Below are positions 56,606 through 64,000 of a stretch of DNA of 64,000 nt, one piece after another. The DNA is from Streptomyces noursei (GTDB taxonomy: Bacteria > Actinomycetota > Actinomycetes > Streptomycetales > Streptomycetaceae). The translations under genes and the position numbers were made by a program. Positions within the stretch are counted from its first letter, which is position 1, and every line of letters starts with the position of its first letter. The notes beneath the pieces are model-generated. The model was not told the DNA's origin. It searched no databases and saw only the letters and a list, made by a program, of their open reading frames with translations. The stretch lies in contig NZ_CP070326.1 in assembly GCF_016917755.1 (NCBI RefSeq), positions 248,001-312,000 on the forward strand, in the 5' to 3' direction.

Positions 56606-57619
56606 TCATGTGCGGCGTGCGGACGTGTGACTCATGTCGGCGTACCGGTCACCGGCAACCCGGGCTGCGAGCGGTTCGAGGGCGGCCAACTCCTCTGCAT
56701 TCAGCTTGAGGTCGGCTGCTGCCGCGTTCTCCTCGACCTCGCGGACCACCTGGGATCCCGGCACCGGCACCACGGTGAGGCCCCAGGAATCAGCCCGGTG
56801 CTGTACCCAGGCCAGAGCTATCTGGGCCGGAGTCGCGGCGTGGGCGCGGGCAAGGGAACGTACCGGGGCGAGCAGCGCGACGTTGATGCGAGCGTTGCGG
56901 CCCATGAACCGAGGATGGGATCGACGGAGGTCTCCGGCGGGGAGGTCGTCGGTGGAGCGGAAGAACCCCGTCAGCAGACCGCGGCCGAGGGGCGAGTACG
57001 GCACGAGTGCAACACCGAGTTCGCGAGCCGCTTGTACCGGTCCGTCCTCGATGTCCCGGGAGAACAGGGACCATTCCGACTGGAGCACGGCGATCGGATG
57101 TACTGCTGTCGCGGCTCGCAGCTCAGCCGCGGTCGCCTCCGACATCCCCAGATAGCGGATCTTGCCCGCCGCCACGAGCTCCGCCATCGCACCGACGGTC
57201 TCCTCGATCGGGATGTGAATGTCCCGCCGGTGCATGTAGTACAGGTCGATCGTCTCGACGCCCAGTCGGCGAAGGCTCGCCTCGCACGCCTGCCGAACAT
57301 ACGCCGCGTCTCCCCGGATCCTCCGCCGACCCGGCGTGCCCACGGCGGGGACGAGGCCGAACTTGGTGGCCGTCACCACCTGATCACGATGGCCGAGCTT
57401 GAGGAAGGAACCGAGCAGCTCTTCGTTGGCGCCCAGCCCATACGCGTCGGCTGTGTCGAAAAGGGTCACGCCCAGTTCCAGGGCACGGCTCATGACGGCC
57501 AGAGATTCCGCCCGGGTGGCCGTGCCGCGGATCTCGCCGTAGAACTCGTTCATGCCCATGCAACCAAGACCTTGGACGCCTACTTCGGGGCCGTTGGTAC
57601 CCAGCGTCACACGCCGCAT
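56606..57619 (-). CDS. Aldo-keto reductase
   Basis: A 337-residue (beta/alpha)8 oxidoreductase. The catalytic tetrad is visible as Asp and Tyr in LFDTADAYG, Lys in TATKFGLVP and His in DLYYMHRRD. The cofactor end has VPVPGSQVVREVEENAAAAD. It reduces a ketone or aldehyde with NADPH. It is clearly related to the second aldo-keto reductase at 62235-63242, suggesting duplication within this locus. ATG at 57619, four bases after the preceding small gene. Confidence 0.88.
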   Translation of the reverse strand: MRRVTLGTNGPEVGVQGLGCMGMNEFYGEIRGTATRAESLAVMSRALELGVTLFDTADAYGLGANEELLGSFLKLGHRDQVVTATKFGLVPAVGTPGRRRIRGDAAYVRQACEASLRRLGVETIDLYYMHRRDIHIPIEETVGAMAELVAAGKIRYLGMSEATAAELRAATAVHPIAVLQSEWSLFSRDIEDGPVQAARELGVALVPYSPLGRGLLTGFFRSTDDLPAGDLRRSHPRFMGRNARINVALLAPVRSLARAHAATPAQIALAWVQHRADSWGLTVVPVPGSQVVREVEENAAAADLKLNAEELAALEPLAARVAGDRYADMSHTSARRT

Positions 57620-57623
57620 GTCA

Positions 57624-57905
57624 TCACTCCCGGGTGTTCTCGTGACGGGTGGAGCGTGGGTAGGAGGGCGCAGCGTGACGGGCACCGGCTGCCTCGTAAG
57701 CGGCAGACCGCAGCCACGTCGCCCGCTCTCGCGGCCCCGCCAGGCACAGACTCGCGAGGTCCAGCGGATCGAGGAAGATCTCGGCTCCGGTTTCGATGTC
57801 GCGTACGTGCAACCGCGGCCCGTTGGCGGCTGTATCCGGGTGCACTTCGACTGCCGCGAATTCGTTGGCGATCAGGAAACTGCCCTCGGCGGAGGAGGCG
57901 GTCAT
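57624..57905 (-). CDS. Small conserved-looking protein downstream of the Rieske beta subunit
   Basis: A 93-residue protein starting MTASSAEGSFLIANEFAAVE, with VRDIETGAEIFLDPLDLASL in the middle and a charged tail. The ATG overlaps the beta-subunit stop (ATGA), and the aldo-keto reductase follows after four bases, so it is certainly within the operon. No family was recognised. It may assist the dioxygenase. Confidence 0.65.
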   Translation of the reverse strand: MTASSAEGSFLIANEFAAVEVHPDTAANGPRLHVRDIETGAEIFLDPLDLASLCLAGPRERATWLRSAAYEAAGARHAAPSYPRSTRHENTRE

Positions 57906-58411
57906 AGCAGAAAGGCCAGAGGGCCGTTGACAGCATGGGGATCCAAGAGGGCGACGCGTTTGCGCCGGATGAGGGGGCGTTGACCGCCCGTGCTCAGGCA
58001 GTGGAGATAGTCACCGGCGATCACCCCCTGCCGTCCGAGCCTGGCGTGCACCAGGACGAAGGTGGAGACGACGTCCGTGTCTGCGCCATGAGGGCAGGGG
58101 GACACCTCGCATCCGGACACGACACGGCGCACGGTCGAGGGCGGTACCTCGGCGTGTGCGTACCCGCTGGAGAGCCGGAACAGCCGGTCGAGGATGCGCT
58201 TGCGGTCGTCGCAGATGATGCTGAGGCTGTCTTCGGGGTCGGTGGCCGCAGGGTCGACAGGCACCCAATATGTCGCGTCGTCGGCGTACAGCCGCAGCCA
58301 GTCGTCATACCGCCCCGTGTCGAGCAGGCGCGCCTCGTGCCTGACCAGGGCGAAGTAGGGCTCAGCGCGGTCGAGTTCTGTGCCGGTGCCGTCCATACCG
58401 GTGTGGGTCAT
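57902..58411 (-). CDS. Aromatic-ring-hydroxylating dioxygenase, beta subunit
   Basis: A 169-residue NTF2-like protein with EARLLDTGRYDDWLRLYADD then ATYWVPVDP at the N-terminus, PSTVRRVVSGCEVSP in the middle and RKRVALLD near the end. This is the standard small subunit of Rieske ring dioxygenases such as benzoate or anthranilate dioxygenase. It structures the alpha3-beta3 hexamer. The ATG at 58411 lies 4 bases after the alpha-subunit stop. Confidence 0.9.
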   Translation of the reverse strand: MTHTGMDGTGTELDRAEPYFALVRHEARLLDTGRYDDWLRLYADDATYWVPVDPAATDPEDSLSIICDDRKRILDRLFRLSSGYAHAEVPPSTVRRVVSGCEVSPCPHGADTDVVSTFVLVHARLGRQGVIAGDYLHCLSTGGQRPLIRRKRVALLDPHAVNGPLAFLL

Positions 58412-58415
58412 CAGC

Positions 58416-59720
58416 TCACTTCCGTCCAGCGGTGAACGGCTGGCCCAGCAGGGCCGCCCACCGGCTGTACAAGCCTCGTTGCGGTACCTCGTCGGTGATC
58501 GCGGCGCGTAGTCCATGCTCCCCGGTCTCAAGACGGTGGGTGCCGCGTTCGAAGGAGACCCAACCGTCGACGGGGCGGTTGCCGTCGTGCACCCGGCCCA
58601 GCATCTCCAGGTCGTCCGGGGTGCCGAAGCCGGCTGGGCCCCAGAAGAGTTCGTGGTAGCGGCGTCGCAGCCCGTTGATCGCGGTTGGGGCGGCTTTGAT
58701 CATCAGGGGTTTGAGGGTAATCACCGTCTCGTCGACGGCCACCGGCTCGATCTCTCGGATGTGAATGCCGATCAACTGCAGGTTGGGGAAGACGGAGAGG
58801 TTGTAGCCAGGGCCGGCGTTCGCCTCCAGCAGCGCGCGGTATTCGTCCTCCACCAGCCCCAGCCGCTCAGCGCTCAGGCCGTCGAAGCCGGGCAGGGTCG
58901 CCAGCCTCCGGCTCAGCACCTCGCCCGCCACCTCGCTCTGGTCCAGTACGACGTGGCCGTGGCCGAGGTCTCGTGTGCAGCCGCCCTCCTCTTGCACGAT
59001 GTAGCGCGATTGCCTACCCGTGCGGCGCTGCATCAAGGCGAAGAAGGAGGAGTGGGTGAAGTTGGCGTGGTAGCCGTCCACCCCGTTCTCCACCTGGAGC
59101 TTCCAGTTCCCCTGGTAGCGGGAGGTGTGCGCGCACGCGTCAACGCACAGTTCCCGTCCACCGGCGTGGTCGACATAGCCGTCGATGTAGTCGGTTGCGG
59201 GGCCCAGATGCTCACGCAGTGAGGAAACGTCGGGCTGCAGGCTGGCGAAGACGAAGCCCCGGTAGCTGTCCAGACGGGGAGCCGACCACAGATCGCGGCC
59301 GTGCTTCGCCGTGCCGCCGGGATAGCCGTCCGGAAAGGAGACGCCCACCAGTTCGCCCGTGTTGTGGAAAGTCCAGCCGTGGTAGTGGCACCGGAAGGCG
59401 TTGGCATTACCAGAAGGTGCCTGACACAGCTCTGTCCCGCGGTGCGTGCAGCGGTTGCGCAGCAGCCGGATCGCACCGTCGTGCCCGCGCACCAGCAGCA
59501 TCCGCTGCCGTCCGACCCGCACCAGCCGGTAGTCGCCGGGCTCCGAAATCTCGCTCTCATGGCCCACGTACACCCAGGAGGAGTGGAAGATGCGCTCCAT
59601 TTCGAGCTCGAAGATCCGCTCATCCCGGTAGACGGCAGTGTGCGCACGGACACCGTCGAACCAGTTCGCCGGGTTGAAGGACGCAGCGAACACGGAAAGT
59701 TCCTCTGCGGTGACTGTCAC
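58416..59720 (-). CDS. Aromatic-ring-hydroxylating dioxygenase, Rieske alpha subunit
   Basis: A 434-residue catalytic subunit. The Rieske [2Fe-2S] ligands are C91, H93, C111 and H114 (RCTHRGTELCQ and FRCHYHGWTF). The mononuclear iron site is VDGYHANFTH with Asp215, H218 and H223, and a probable third ligand Asp lies in GFGTPDDLEM. It adds O2 to an aromatic ring or hydroxylates a side chain. No reductase or ferredoxin gene is adjacent, so electrons come from elsewhere. The substrate is unknown, although the benzoate/anthranilate branch looks closest. Confidence 0.9.
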   Translation of the reverse strand: MTVTAEELSVFAASFNPANWFDGVRAHTAVYRDERIFELEMERIFHSSWVYVGHESEISEPGDYRLVRVGRQRMLLVRGHDGAIRLLRNRCTHRGTELCQAPSGNANAFRCHYHGWTFHNTGELVGVSFPDGYPGGTAKHGRDLWSAPRLDSYRGFVFASLQPDVSSLREHLGPATDYIDGYVDHAGGRELCVDACAHTSRYQGNWKLQVENGVDGYHANFTHSSFFALMQRRTGRQSRYIVQEEGGCTRDLGHGHVVLDQSEVAGEVLSRRLATLPGFDGLSAERLGLVEDEYRALLEANAGPGYNLSVFPNLQLIGIHIREIEPVAVDETVITLKPLMIKAAPTAINGLRRRYHELFWGPAGFGTPDDLEMLGRVHDGNRPVDGWVSFERGTHRLETGEHGLRAAITDEVPQRGLYSRWAALLGQPFTAGRK

Positions 59721-59757
59721 GCCTCATCCTCCTCGGTCGGTCGAAACTCCCGGTGGG

Positions 59758-60744
59758 TCAGGTACGTGAGGGGTACGCACCCGCCTCCACCCGCGAGGGC
59801 GAGGCCGTGGTCCGGCTGCTCTGGAGGCCGGCACCGGGAGCCAAGAAGGTCTTGAGCCGCTCACCGACCCCGTCCGCGGCGAAAACCCGCTCGAAGTCCT
59901 CCAGGGCGTGGGTGTCACCGAGCAGATCGGAGATGTCGTGCCGGACAAGGAACTCCAAGGATGCCTGGAAGGTCCCGTAGGCCGCTGACTCGAAGATCAC
60001 TTCCTTGCGCAGGGCGGCGGTGAGGTCGATGCCGACCGGCGCGGCCGGTCGGCTCTTCAAGACGATCCGTCCGCCTGGCCGCACGGCACGGATCATCTCC
60101 TCGAAGGCCGAGGGGACGGGCTGGGTCTCGATGATGAAGTCGTACGCGTCCACGGCGAGCGGAGCCGTGCGGGTGGCCGCGACGTGACGGAAACCGGCGC
60201 TGTCCAGCACCCGTGCCGTCAGGTCGGCTATGCGGTTGGCCCCGTAGACCATTCCCAAGTCATCGGTGCGGATCCCCGTCTTGAGGACCGCCAGGGACGC
60301 ACATACCGGCTCGGCATAGGCGCCTTCACGGAAGGACAGCCCGTCCGGTAAGGGGTGCACCACCTCGGCGGGGACGGCTACGAACTCGGCAAAGGCTCCG
60401 TGCCGGGCGACTCCCAGGAAGCGGTGGTGTGCGCAACACTCGGGGGTTCCCTGGGCACAGCGCGCGCAGGTTGTGCAGGGCAGCACCGGCATCACCGCGA
60501 CACGGTCACCGGACGCGAACCGGCTGACGCCTGGCCCCGTACGCGTGACCGTGCCGGAGAACTCGTGGCCTAGGATCAGCGGGTCCGCGCAGGGGATGCG
60601 GCCTTGGGCCACGTAGATGTCGGTGCGGCACACCCCTGCGACTTCGACGCGGATGAGCACCTCTCCCGGTGCCGGATCGGGAATGGGGACTCGCCGCACC
60701 CGCACGGAGTTCCCGTCCTTCACGACCGCCCGCATCTGTGTCAT
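59758..60744 (-). CDS. Zinc-type medium-chain dehydrogenase with eroded nucleotide motif
   Basis: A 328-residue medium-chain dehydrogenase. The catalytic zinc site is visible in GVCRTDIYVAQG and LILGHEFSGTV, and the structural zinc Cys cluster is CTTCARCAQGTPECCAHH. The coenzyme loop normally GxGxxG reads VYGANRIADLTARVLD, so the glycine pattern is lost and NAD(P) binding is doubtful or unusual. First gene of the eight-gene operon, starting at ATG 60744. It may oxidise an alcohol upstream of the Rieske step. Confidence 0.8.
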   Translation of the reverse strand: MTQMRAVVKDGNSVRVRRVPIPDPAPGEVLIRVEVAGVCRTDIYVAQGRIPCADPLILGHEFSGTVTRTGPGVSRFASGDRVAVMPVLPCTTCARCAQGTPECCAHHRFLGVARHGAFAEFVAVPAEVVHPLPDGLSFREGAYAEPVCASLAVLKTGIRTDDLGMVYGANRIADLTARVLDSAGFRHVAATRTAPLAVDAYDFIIETQPVPSAFEEMIRAVRPGGRIVLKSRPAAPVGIDLTAALRKEVIFESAAYGTFQASLEFLVRHDISDLLGDTHALEDFERVFAADGVGERLKTFLAPGAGLQSSRTTASPSRVEAGAYPSRT

Positions 60745-61212
60745 CGAAGCCTCCTCCCAGCCGGGCGACGTGCGGTGGCTCGGTGGCCAAAGGGACCAGC
60801 GCGGCCATCGTCATTCACGGTGGATTCCTTCCGCAGACAGACATAGTCGGTTGCCGACTCCCGAGTGTTCTCTGCCTGCGTCCATCGGCACCAGAACGCC
60901 TTGGCAACTTGTCTCGAAGGCGACGGCGTGCGCATCCACCACACCCCAACGACACATCAGGGGCACATTTCTCTCACCAGAAAGACGCTGCGGTCGGGAA
61001 CCAGTCAACCTACCCGGCCCATGCTGATGCGCGCGGCCGGGGTTGGGACGGGCTCAGCACGGTCGGTGTGGGGATGCCAACGACATCCGGGGGTGGCGGA
61101 TTCCTAACTGAGACCTCCGCGGGCAGGTGTCTGATGGCATCGAGGGGGTAATCAACACCCTCGTTCCCACCATCCGACGGAATTCTGGTTCAAGCAGGGA
61201 GTAGGTCTCGCA
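60745..61212. other. Divergent promoter region, Rieske operon and TauD genes
   Basis: A 468-base gap that must carry promoters for both operons. A small inverted repeat, AGTCGGTTGCCGACT (60845-60859), is a possible operator. No regulator gene lies next to it. Frames here show no domain. No other element was recognised. Confidence 0.45.
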
Positions 61213-62175
61213 ATGACCGACACCACGCTCTCCGGCGTGACAGTGCAGCCGCTCTCCGGTCACATAGGTGCGGAGATCTCCGGCGTGGATCTCGCAAAAC
61301 CGCTGGAAGATTCGGTGATCGAAACGATCAGGTCTGCCGTGCTGCGCTGGAAGGTGGTCTTCTTCCGGGAACAGGACATCAACCACGCTGCACACGTAGC
61401 CTTTGGTCAGCGATTCGGCGAACTCATCAGGATGCCGGCGCGCGGTTCCGTCTCCCCCAAGGACTACCCAGAAATCGAAACGACCGCCGACTTCCTGGAA
61501 CACGGCCCGACTTTCGGGCTGGACAACAACGAATGGACGGAACGCAATCGCCATTCGCCCTGGCGCGGCTGGCACATCGACGCCAGCCCCCGCATCGACC
61601 CGCCCACCGCCACCATCCTGCGGGCTGAACACGTGCCCTCGTACGGCGGCGACACGATGTGGGCCAATCTGGCCGCCGCGTACACCGGCTTGTCGGAAGC
61701 CGTACAGAGGCTGGCCGACGGCCTGCGGGTCGAGCACCGTCTCGGGGTCACCTACCGGTCCCGGCCGGGTCGGGACGCGTACGTGGAACATCTGATGGAA
61801 AACCAGGCGGCCACCATCCACCCGCTAGTCCGAGTACATCCGGAAACCGGCGAACGAGTGCTGTTCATCGACTGCCAATACATCGAGCGGATCATCGGTG
61901 TCTCCCGCTTCGAGAGCCAAGGGCTGCTCAGCATGTTCACCGAGCAGATTCTACGGCCCGAGTACACCGTACGTTTCCGGTGGGAACCAGGCAGCGTTGC
62001 CTTCTGGGACAACCGGTCTACCATGCATCTGGGGCCGATCGACACCGCTCATCTCCAAAGCGGTAAACCGCGAATCATGCACCGCGTCATGGTGGTGGGT
62101 GACATTCCCGTGGGAGTGGATGGCAAGCCATCGGAGTCGCTCGTCGGCGCGCCGTTGAACCCCAAGGTCTCCTGA
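61213..62175 (+). CDS. TauD/TfdA family Fe(II)/2-oxoglutarate dioxygenase
   Basis: A 320-residue dioxygenase with the iron ligands H121 and D123 in WHIDASPR and H272 in [11 protein letters not shown], and the 2-oxoglutarate-binding Arg291 in [10 protein letters not shown]. The N-terminus ([20 protein letters not shown]) is typical of TauD and TfdA. It hydroxylates a small molecule, often an acid or sulfonate, while turning 2-oxoglutarate into succinate. It is divergent from the Rieske operon. The substrate is unknown. Confidence 0.9.
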   Translation: MTDTTLSGVTVQPLSGHIGAEISGVDLAKPLEDSVIETIRSAVLRWKVVFFREQDINHAAHVAFGQRFGELIRMPARGSVSPKDYPEIETTADFLEHGPTFGLDNNEWTERNRHSPWRGWHIDASPRIDPPTATILRAEHVPSYGGDTMWANLAAAYTGLSEAVQRLADGLRVEHRLGVTYRSRPGRDAYVEHLMENQAATIHPLVRVHPETGERVLFIDCQYIERIIGVSRFESQGLLSMFTEQILRPEYTVRFRWEPGSVAFWDNRSTMHLGPIDTAHLQSGKPRIMHRVMVVGDIPVGVDGKPSESLVGAPLNPKVS

Positions 62176-62234
62176 TACCTGCCCCGTTCAGGCCCGCGCG
62201 ACAGTCGGTCGGCAAGGAGAGGAACAGCGAAGAA

Positions 62235-63242
62235 ATGCGCAGAGTACATCTCGCCGGGCTGAACGTATCGGCGCAAGGGCTCGGCTGCATGGGCATGTCG
62301 GAGTTCTACGGGAAAACCGACGATTCCGAATCGCTAGCCACCATCGGCAGGGCCCTGGACCTCGGTGTGACTTTCTTGGACACGGCCGATCTGTACGGCA
62401 GAGGGAAGAACGAGCGGCTGGTCGGCAAGGCCATAGCAGGGCGGAGGGACGAGGTCGAGCTGGCCACGAAGTTCGGCATCTTGCGAACGGACGCCTCCGA
62501 TCCGATCCAGCGCGGATATCGGGGAGAGCCGGCATACGTACGGCGGTCCTGCGAGGCCAGTCTTCAGCGGTTGGGTGTCGAAACGATCGACCTGTATTAC
62601 CTGCACCGCGTGGCCCTCGACACTCCGATTGAGGAAACCGTGGGCGCCATGGCGGAACTGGTCGCAGCCGGGAAGGTACGACATCTGGCTTTGTCCGAGG
62701 TGACGGCCGAAGAACTCCGTCGGGCGCACGCCGTCCACCCCATCACCGCCCTGCAGAGTGAGTGGTCGCTGTGGTCGCGCAAGGTCGAAGCAGAGGTGGT
62801 GCCTGCCTGCCGCGAGCTGGGGATCGGATTCGTTCCCTACTCCCCTCTCGGCCGGGGGTTCCTGACAGGTTCCCTGAGCGCGACGACCCGGTACGACCGG
62901 GACGACTTCCGTGCGGACAATCCAAGATTCGAGCCGGCGAACGCCCGGCGCAACGCGGCGCTCGTCGACGTCCTACGCGCCATCGCCGGAACCCGGGGGG
63001 CGACACCCGGGCAGGTGGCCCTGGCCTGGGTGCATCAGCAGTCTCAGCTGCACGGCCTTCCTGTCGTCCCCATACCCGGGACCAAGCGGCGCACATGGCT
63101 GGAGCAGAACGCGGTCGCCGCGGAGTTGGAACTGACACCGGACGAGCTGGCGCAACTCGACCCGCTGGCCTCGCAGGTGGCCGGAGAACGGTACGGCGAA
63201 CGCCAGCCCTACCGAGGCGGGCTGGTCACCGATTTCGAGTGA
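62235..63242 (+). CDS. Aldo-keto reductase
   Basis: A 335-residue aldo-keto reductase with Asp and Tyr in [11 protein letters not shown], Lys in LATKFGILR and His in DLYYLHRVA. The cofactor end is [20 protein letters not shown]. It is a close relative of the reductase at 56606-57619 (for example [16 protein letters not shown] occurs in both). It is 59 bases downstream of the TauD gene in the same direction. Substrate unknown. Confidence 0.88.
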   Translation: MRRVHLAGLNVSAQGLGCMGMSEFYGKTDDSESLATIGRALDLGVTFLDTADLYGRGKNERLVGKAIAGRRDEVELATKFGILRTDASDPIQRGYRGEPAYVRRSCEASLQRLGVETIDLYYLHRVALDTPIEETVGAMAELVAAGKVRHLALSEVTAEELRRAHAVHPITALQSEWSLWSRKVEAEVVPACRELGIGFVPYSPLGRGFLTGSLSATTRYDRDDFRADNPRFEPANARRNAALVDVLRAIAGTRGATPGQVALAWVHQQSQLHGLPVVPIPGTKRRTWLEQNAVAAELELTPDELAQLDPLASQVAGERYGERQPYRGGLVTDFE

Positions 63243-63452
63243 GCCATCGTGCCGGCTCACCGGCTGCCCGCTCACAGCTCAGGGGCGGGCTACACCAAGG
63301 CCCTCCAGATCAAGGCTGAGACGGCCCGAAGTCGGTCGACGGGCCCGCTCACCGACGACCGGACGCGGCCCCTCATCGACGGGCCAGAATCGAACTCCGG
63401 GCGACGTCAGCGATGTAGGCAAGCACACTCTTCCTTCAGTAGGAGACTCCTG

Positions 63453-63953
63453 ATGCCTAAAATCATGGTGAACGGTGACCCGGTTGCGGTCGACGGCACA
63501 CTACCGAAGCCAGGCAGCACCGCTCCGGATTTCACGTTGGTCGGTGCGGGCCTGGTGAACCTCACGCTGCGGGACTTCGCCGGCAAGCGCAAGATCCTCA
63601 GCACGTTCCCGAGTGTCGACACCCCCACCTGTGCCTCCTCCGTTCGCAAGTTCAACGCGGAAGCCGTGAACCTCGCCAACACTGTGGTGCTGTGCATCTC
63701 CGCCGACCTGCCCTTCGCCCAAGCGCGTTTCTGCGGCGCCGAGGCCCTGGACAACGTCCGCGCCCTTTCCGCCTTCCGCAATCGGGAGTTCTTCACCAAC
63801 TACGGGGTGGCGATCGAGGAAGGGAGGCTGGTCGGCCTGGCCGCCCGAGCCGTCGTCGTGCTGGACACCGAGAACAGAGTCCTTCACTCGGAGCTTGTCT
63901 CGGAGCTCTCCCATGAGCCGAACTATGCAGCCGCCCTCGCCTCCTTGAAGTAG
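63453..63953 (+). CDS. tpx: Thiol peroxidase Tpx
   Basis: A 166-residue atypical 2-Cys peroxiredoxin. The peroxidatic Cys60 is in [14 protein letters not shown] and the resolving Cys94 is in [12 protein letters not shown], matching the 61/95 pair of the E. coli enzyme. It reduces hydroperoxides with thioredoxin in the cytoplasm. AGGAG precedes the ATG and sits inside a short palindrome (AGGAGACTCCT). It follows the aldo-keto reductase by 210 bases. It may protect against peroxide made by the nearby oxygenases. Confidence 0.92.
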   Translation: MPKIMVNGDPVAVDGTLPKPGSTAPDFTLVGAGLVNLTLRDFAGKRKILSTFPSVDTPTCASSVRKFNAEAVNLANTVVLCISADLPFAQARFCGAEALDNVRALSAFRNREFFTNYGVAIEEGRLVGLAARAVVVLDTENRVLHSELVSELSHEPNYAAALASLK

Positions 63954-64000
63954 GGGAGCTTTCACCCTGGATCCTGGGCGCTGTCTGGCTTCCAGGACAG

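Noticed and set aside
1..64000. CRISPR arrays, insertion sequences, integrases, attachment sites, replication origins
   Set aside because: No regularly spaced repeats, transposase or integrase motifs, tRNA-adjacent repeats or DnaA-box clusters were seen when reading both strands.

Overview
The window is high-GC actinomycete DNA, most likely from Streptomyces or a close relative. The evidence is strong third-position G/C bias, GTG and TTG starts, ATGA/GTGA translational coupling, rare TTA codons, terminators that are long stems without a T tract, and a gene content typical of a Streptomyces accessory arm: resistance genes, two biosynthetic loci, a toxin-like locus and several gene remnants. 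No rRNA, tRNA, CRISPR array, integrase or transposase was recognised.

Region 1 (1-6851) is efflux and resistance. A partial MFS exporter faces a MarR regulator, followed by two decayed oxidoreductase genes. A TetR regulator then faces a three-gene set for macrolide, lincosamide and streptogramin defence: an ABC-F ribosome protection protein, a Vat-type streptogramin A acetyltransferase and an erythromycin-esterase-like hydrolase. A short upstream reading frame overlaps the ABC-F start. Region 2 (7003-11840) is a sugar-alcohol module: an RbtT/DalT-type permease divergent from a DeoR regulator, polyol dehydrogenase and xylulokinase, closed by a strong terminator. An intradiol dioxygenase follows.

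Region 3 (12964-18996) is a compact class III lanthipeptide locus on the minus strand: an atypical LuxR regulator, the synthetase LanKC, a 34-residue precursor peptide whose ribosome-binding site overlaps the lanKC stop, and a prolyl oligopeptidase that is the likely leader peptidase. Region 4 (19493-24270) holds a cold-shock protein, an alpha/beta hydrolase, a flavin monooxygenase, a secreted HNH-like protein and a patatin-like lipase.

Region 5 (24847-44120) is the centrepiece. It is an almost gapless plus-strand operon that carries the hydrazine-forming trio (lysine/ornithine N-hydroxylase, D-amino-acid-oxidase-like enzyme, cupin-MetRS protein) known from the s56-p1 and triacsin pathways. 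Here the cupin-MetRS protein is fused to a carrier domain. The trio sits beside a docking-Cy-A-PCP NRPS with a cysteine-like specificity code, a free acyl ligase and ACP, an acyl-CoA-dehydrogenase-like enzyme, a large haem-oxygenase-like diiron enzyme, a KASIII-like protein, two P450s, a GNAT, a C45-type acyltransferase and a type II thioesterase. Two small coupled reading frames in the operon each contain a TTA codon. The expected product is an undescribed N-N-bonded, probably cysteine-derived metabolite.

Region 6 (44176-47698) has a TauE/TSUP transporter with a small membrane protein, a divergent LysR regulator, a zinc-ribbon miniprotein, and a DUF4345-type membrane protein facing a TetR regulator across a perfect 18-bp inverted repeat. 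Region 7 (48563-53260) looks like a secretion-signal-less toxin locus: a ricin-type plus FG-GAP lectin protein and a second trefoil-like protein are divergent from an aerolysin/ETX-like candidate pore former and a small companion. Region 8 (53672-63953) is an eight-gene minus-strand operon (zinc-type dehydrogenase, Rieske dioxygenase alpha and beta, a small protein, aldo-keto reductase, MmgE/PrpD protein, APH-fold kinase, 48-residue peptide) divergent from TauD, a second aldo-keto reductase and thiol peroxidase. Its substrate is unknown.
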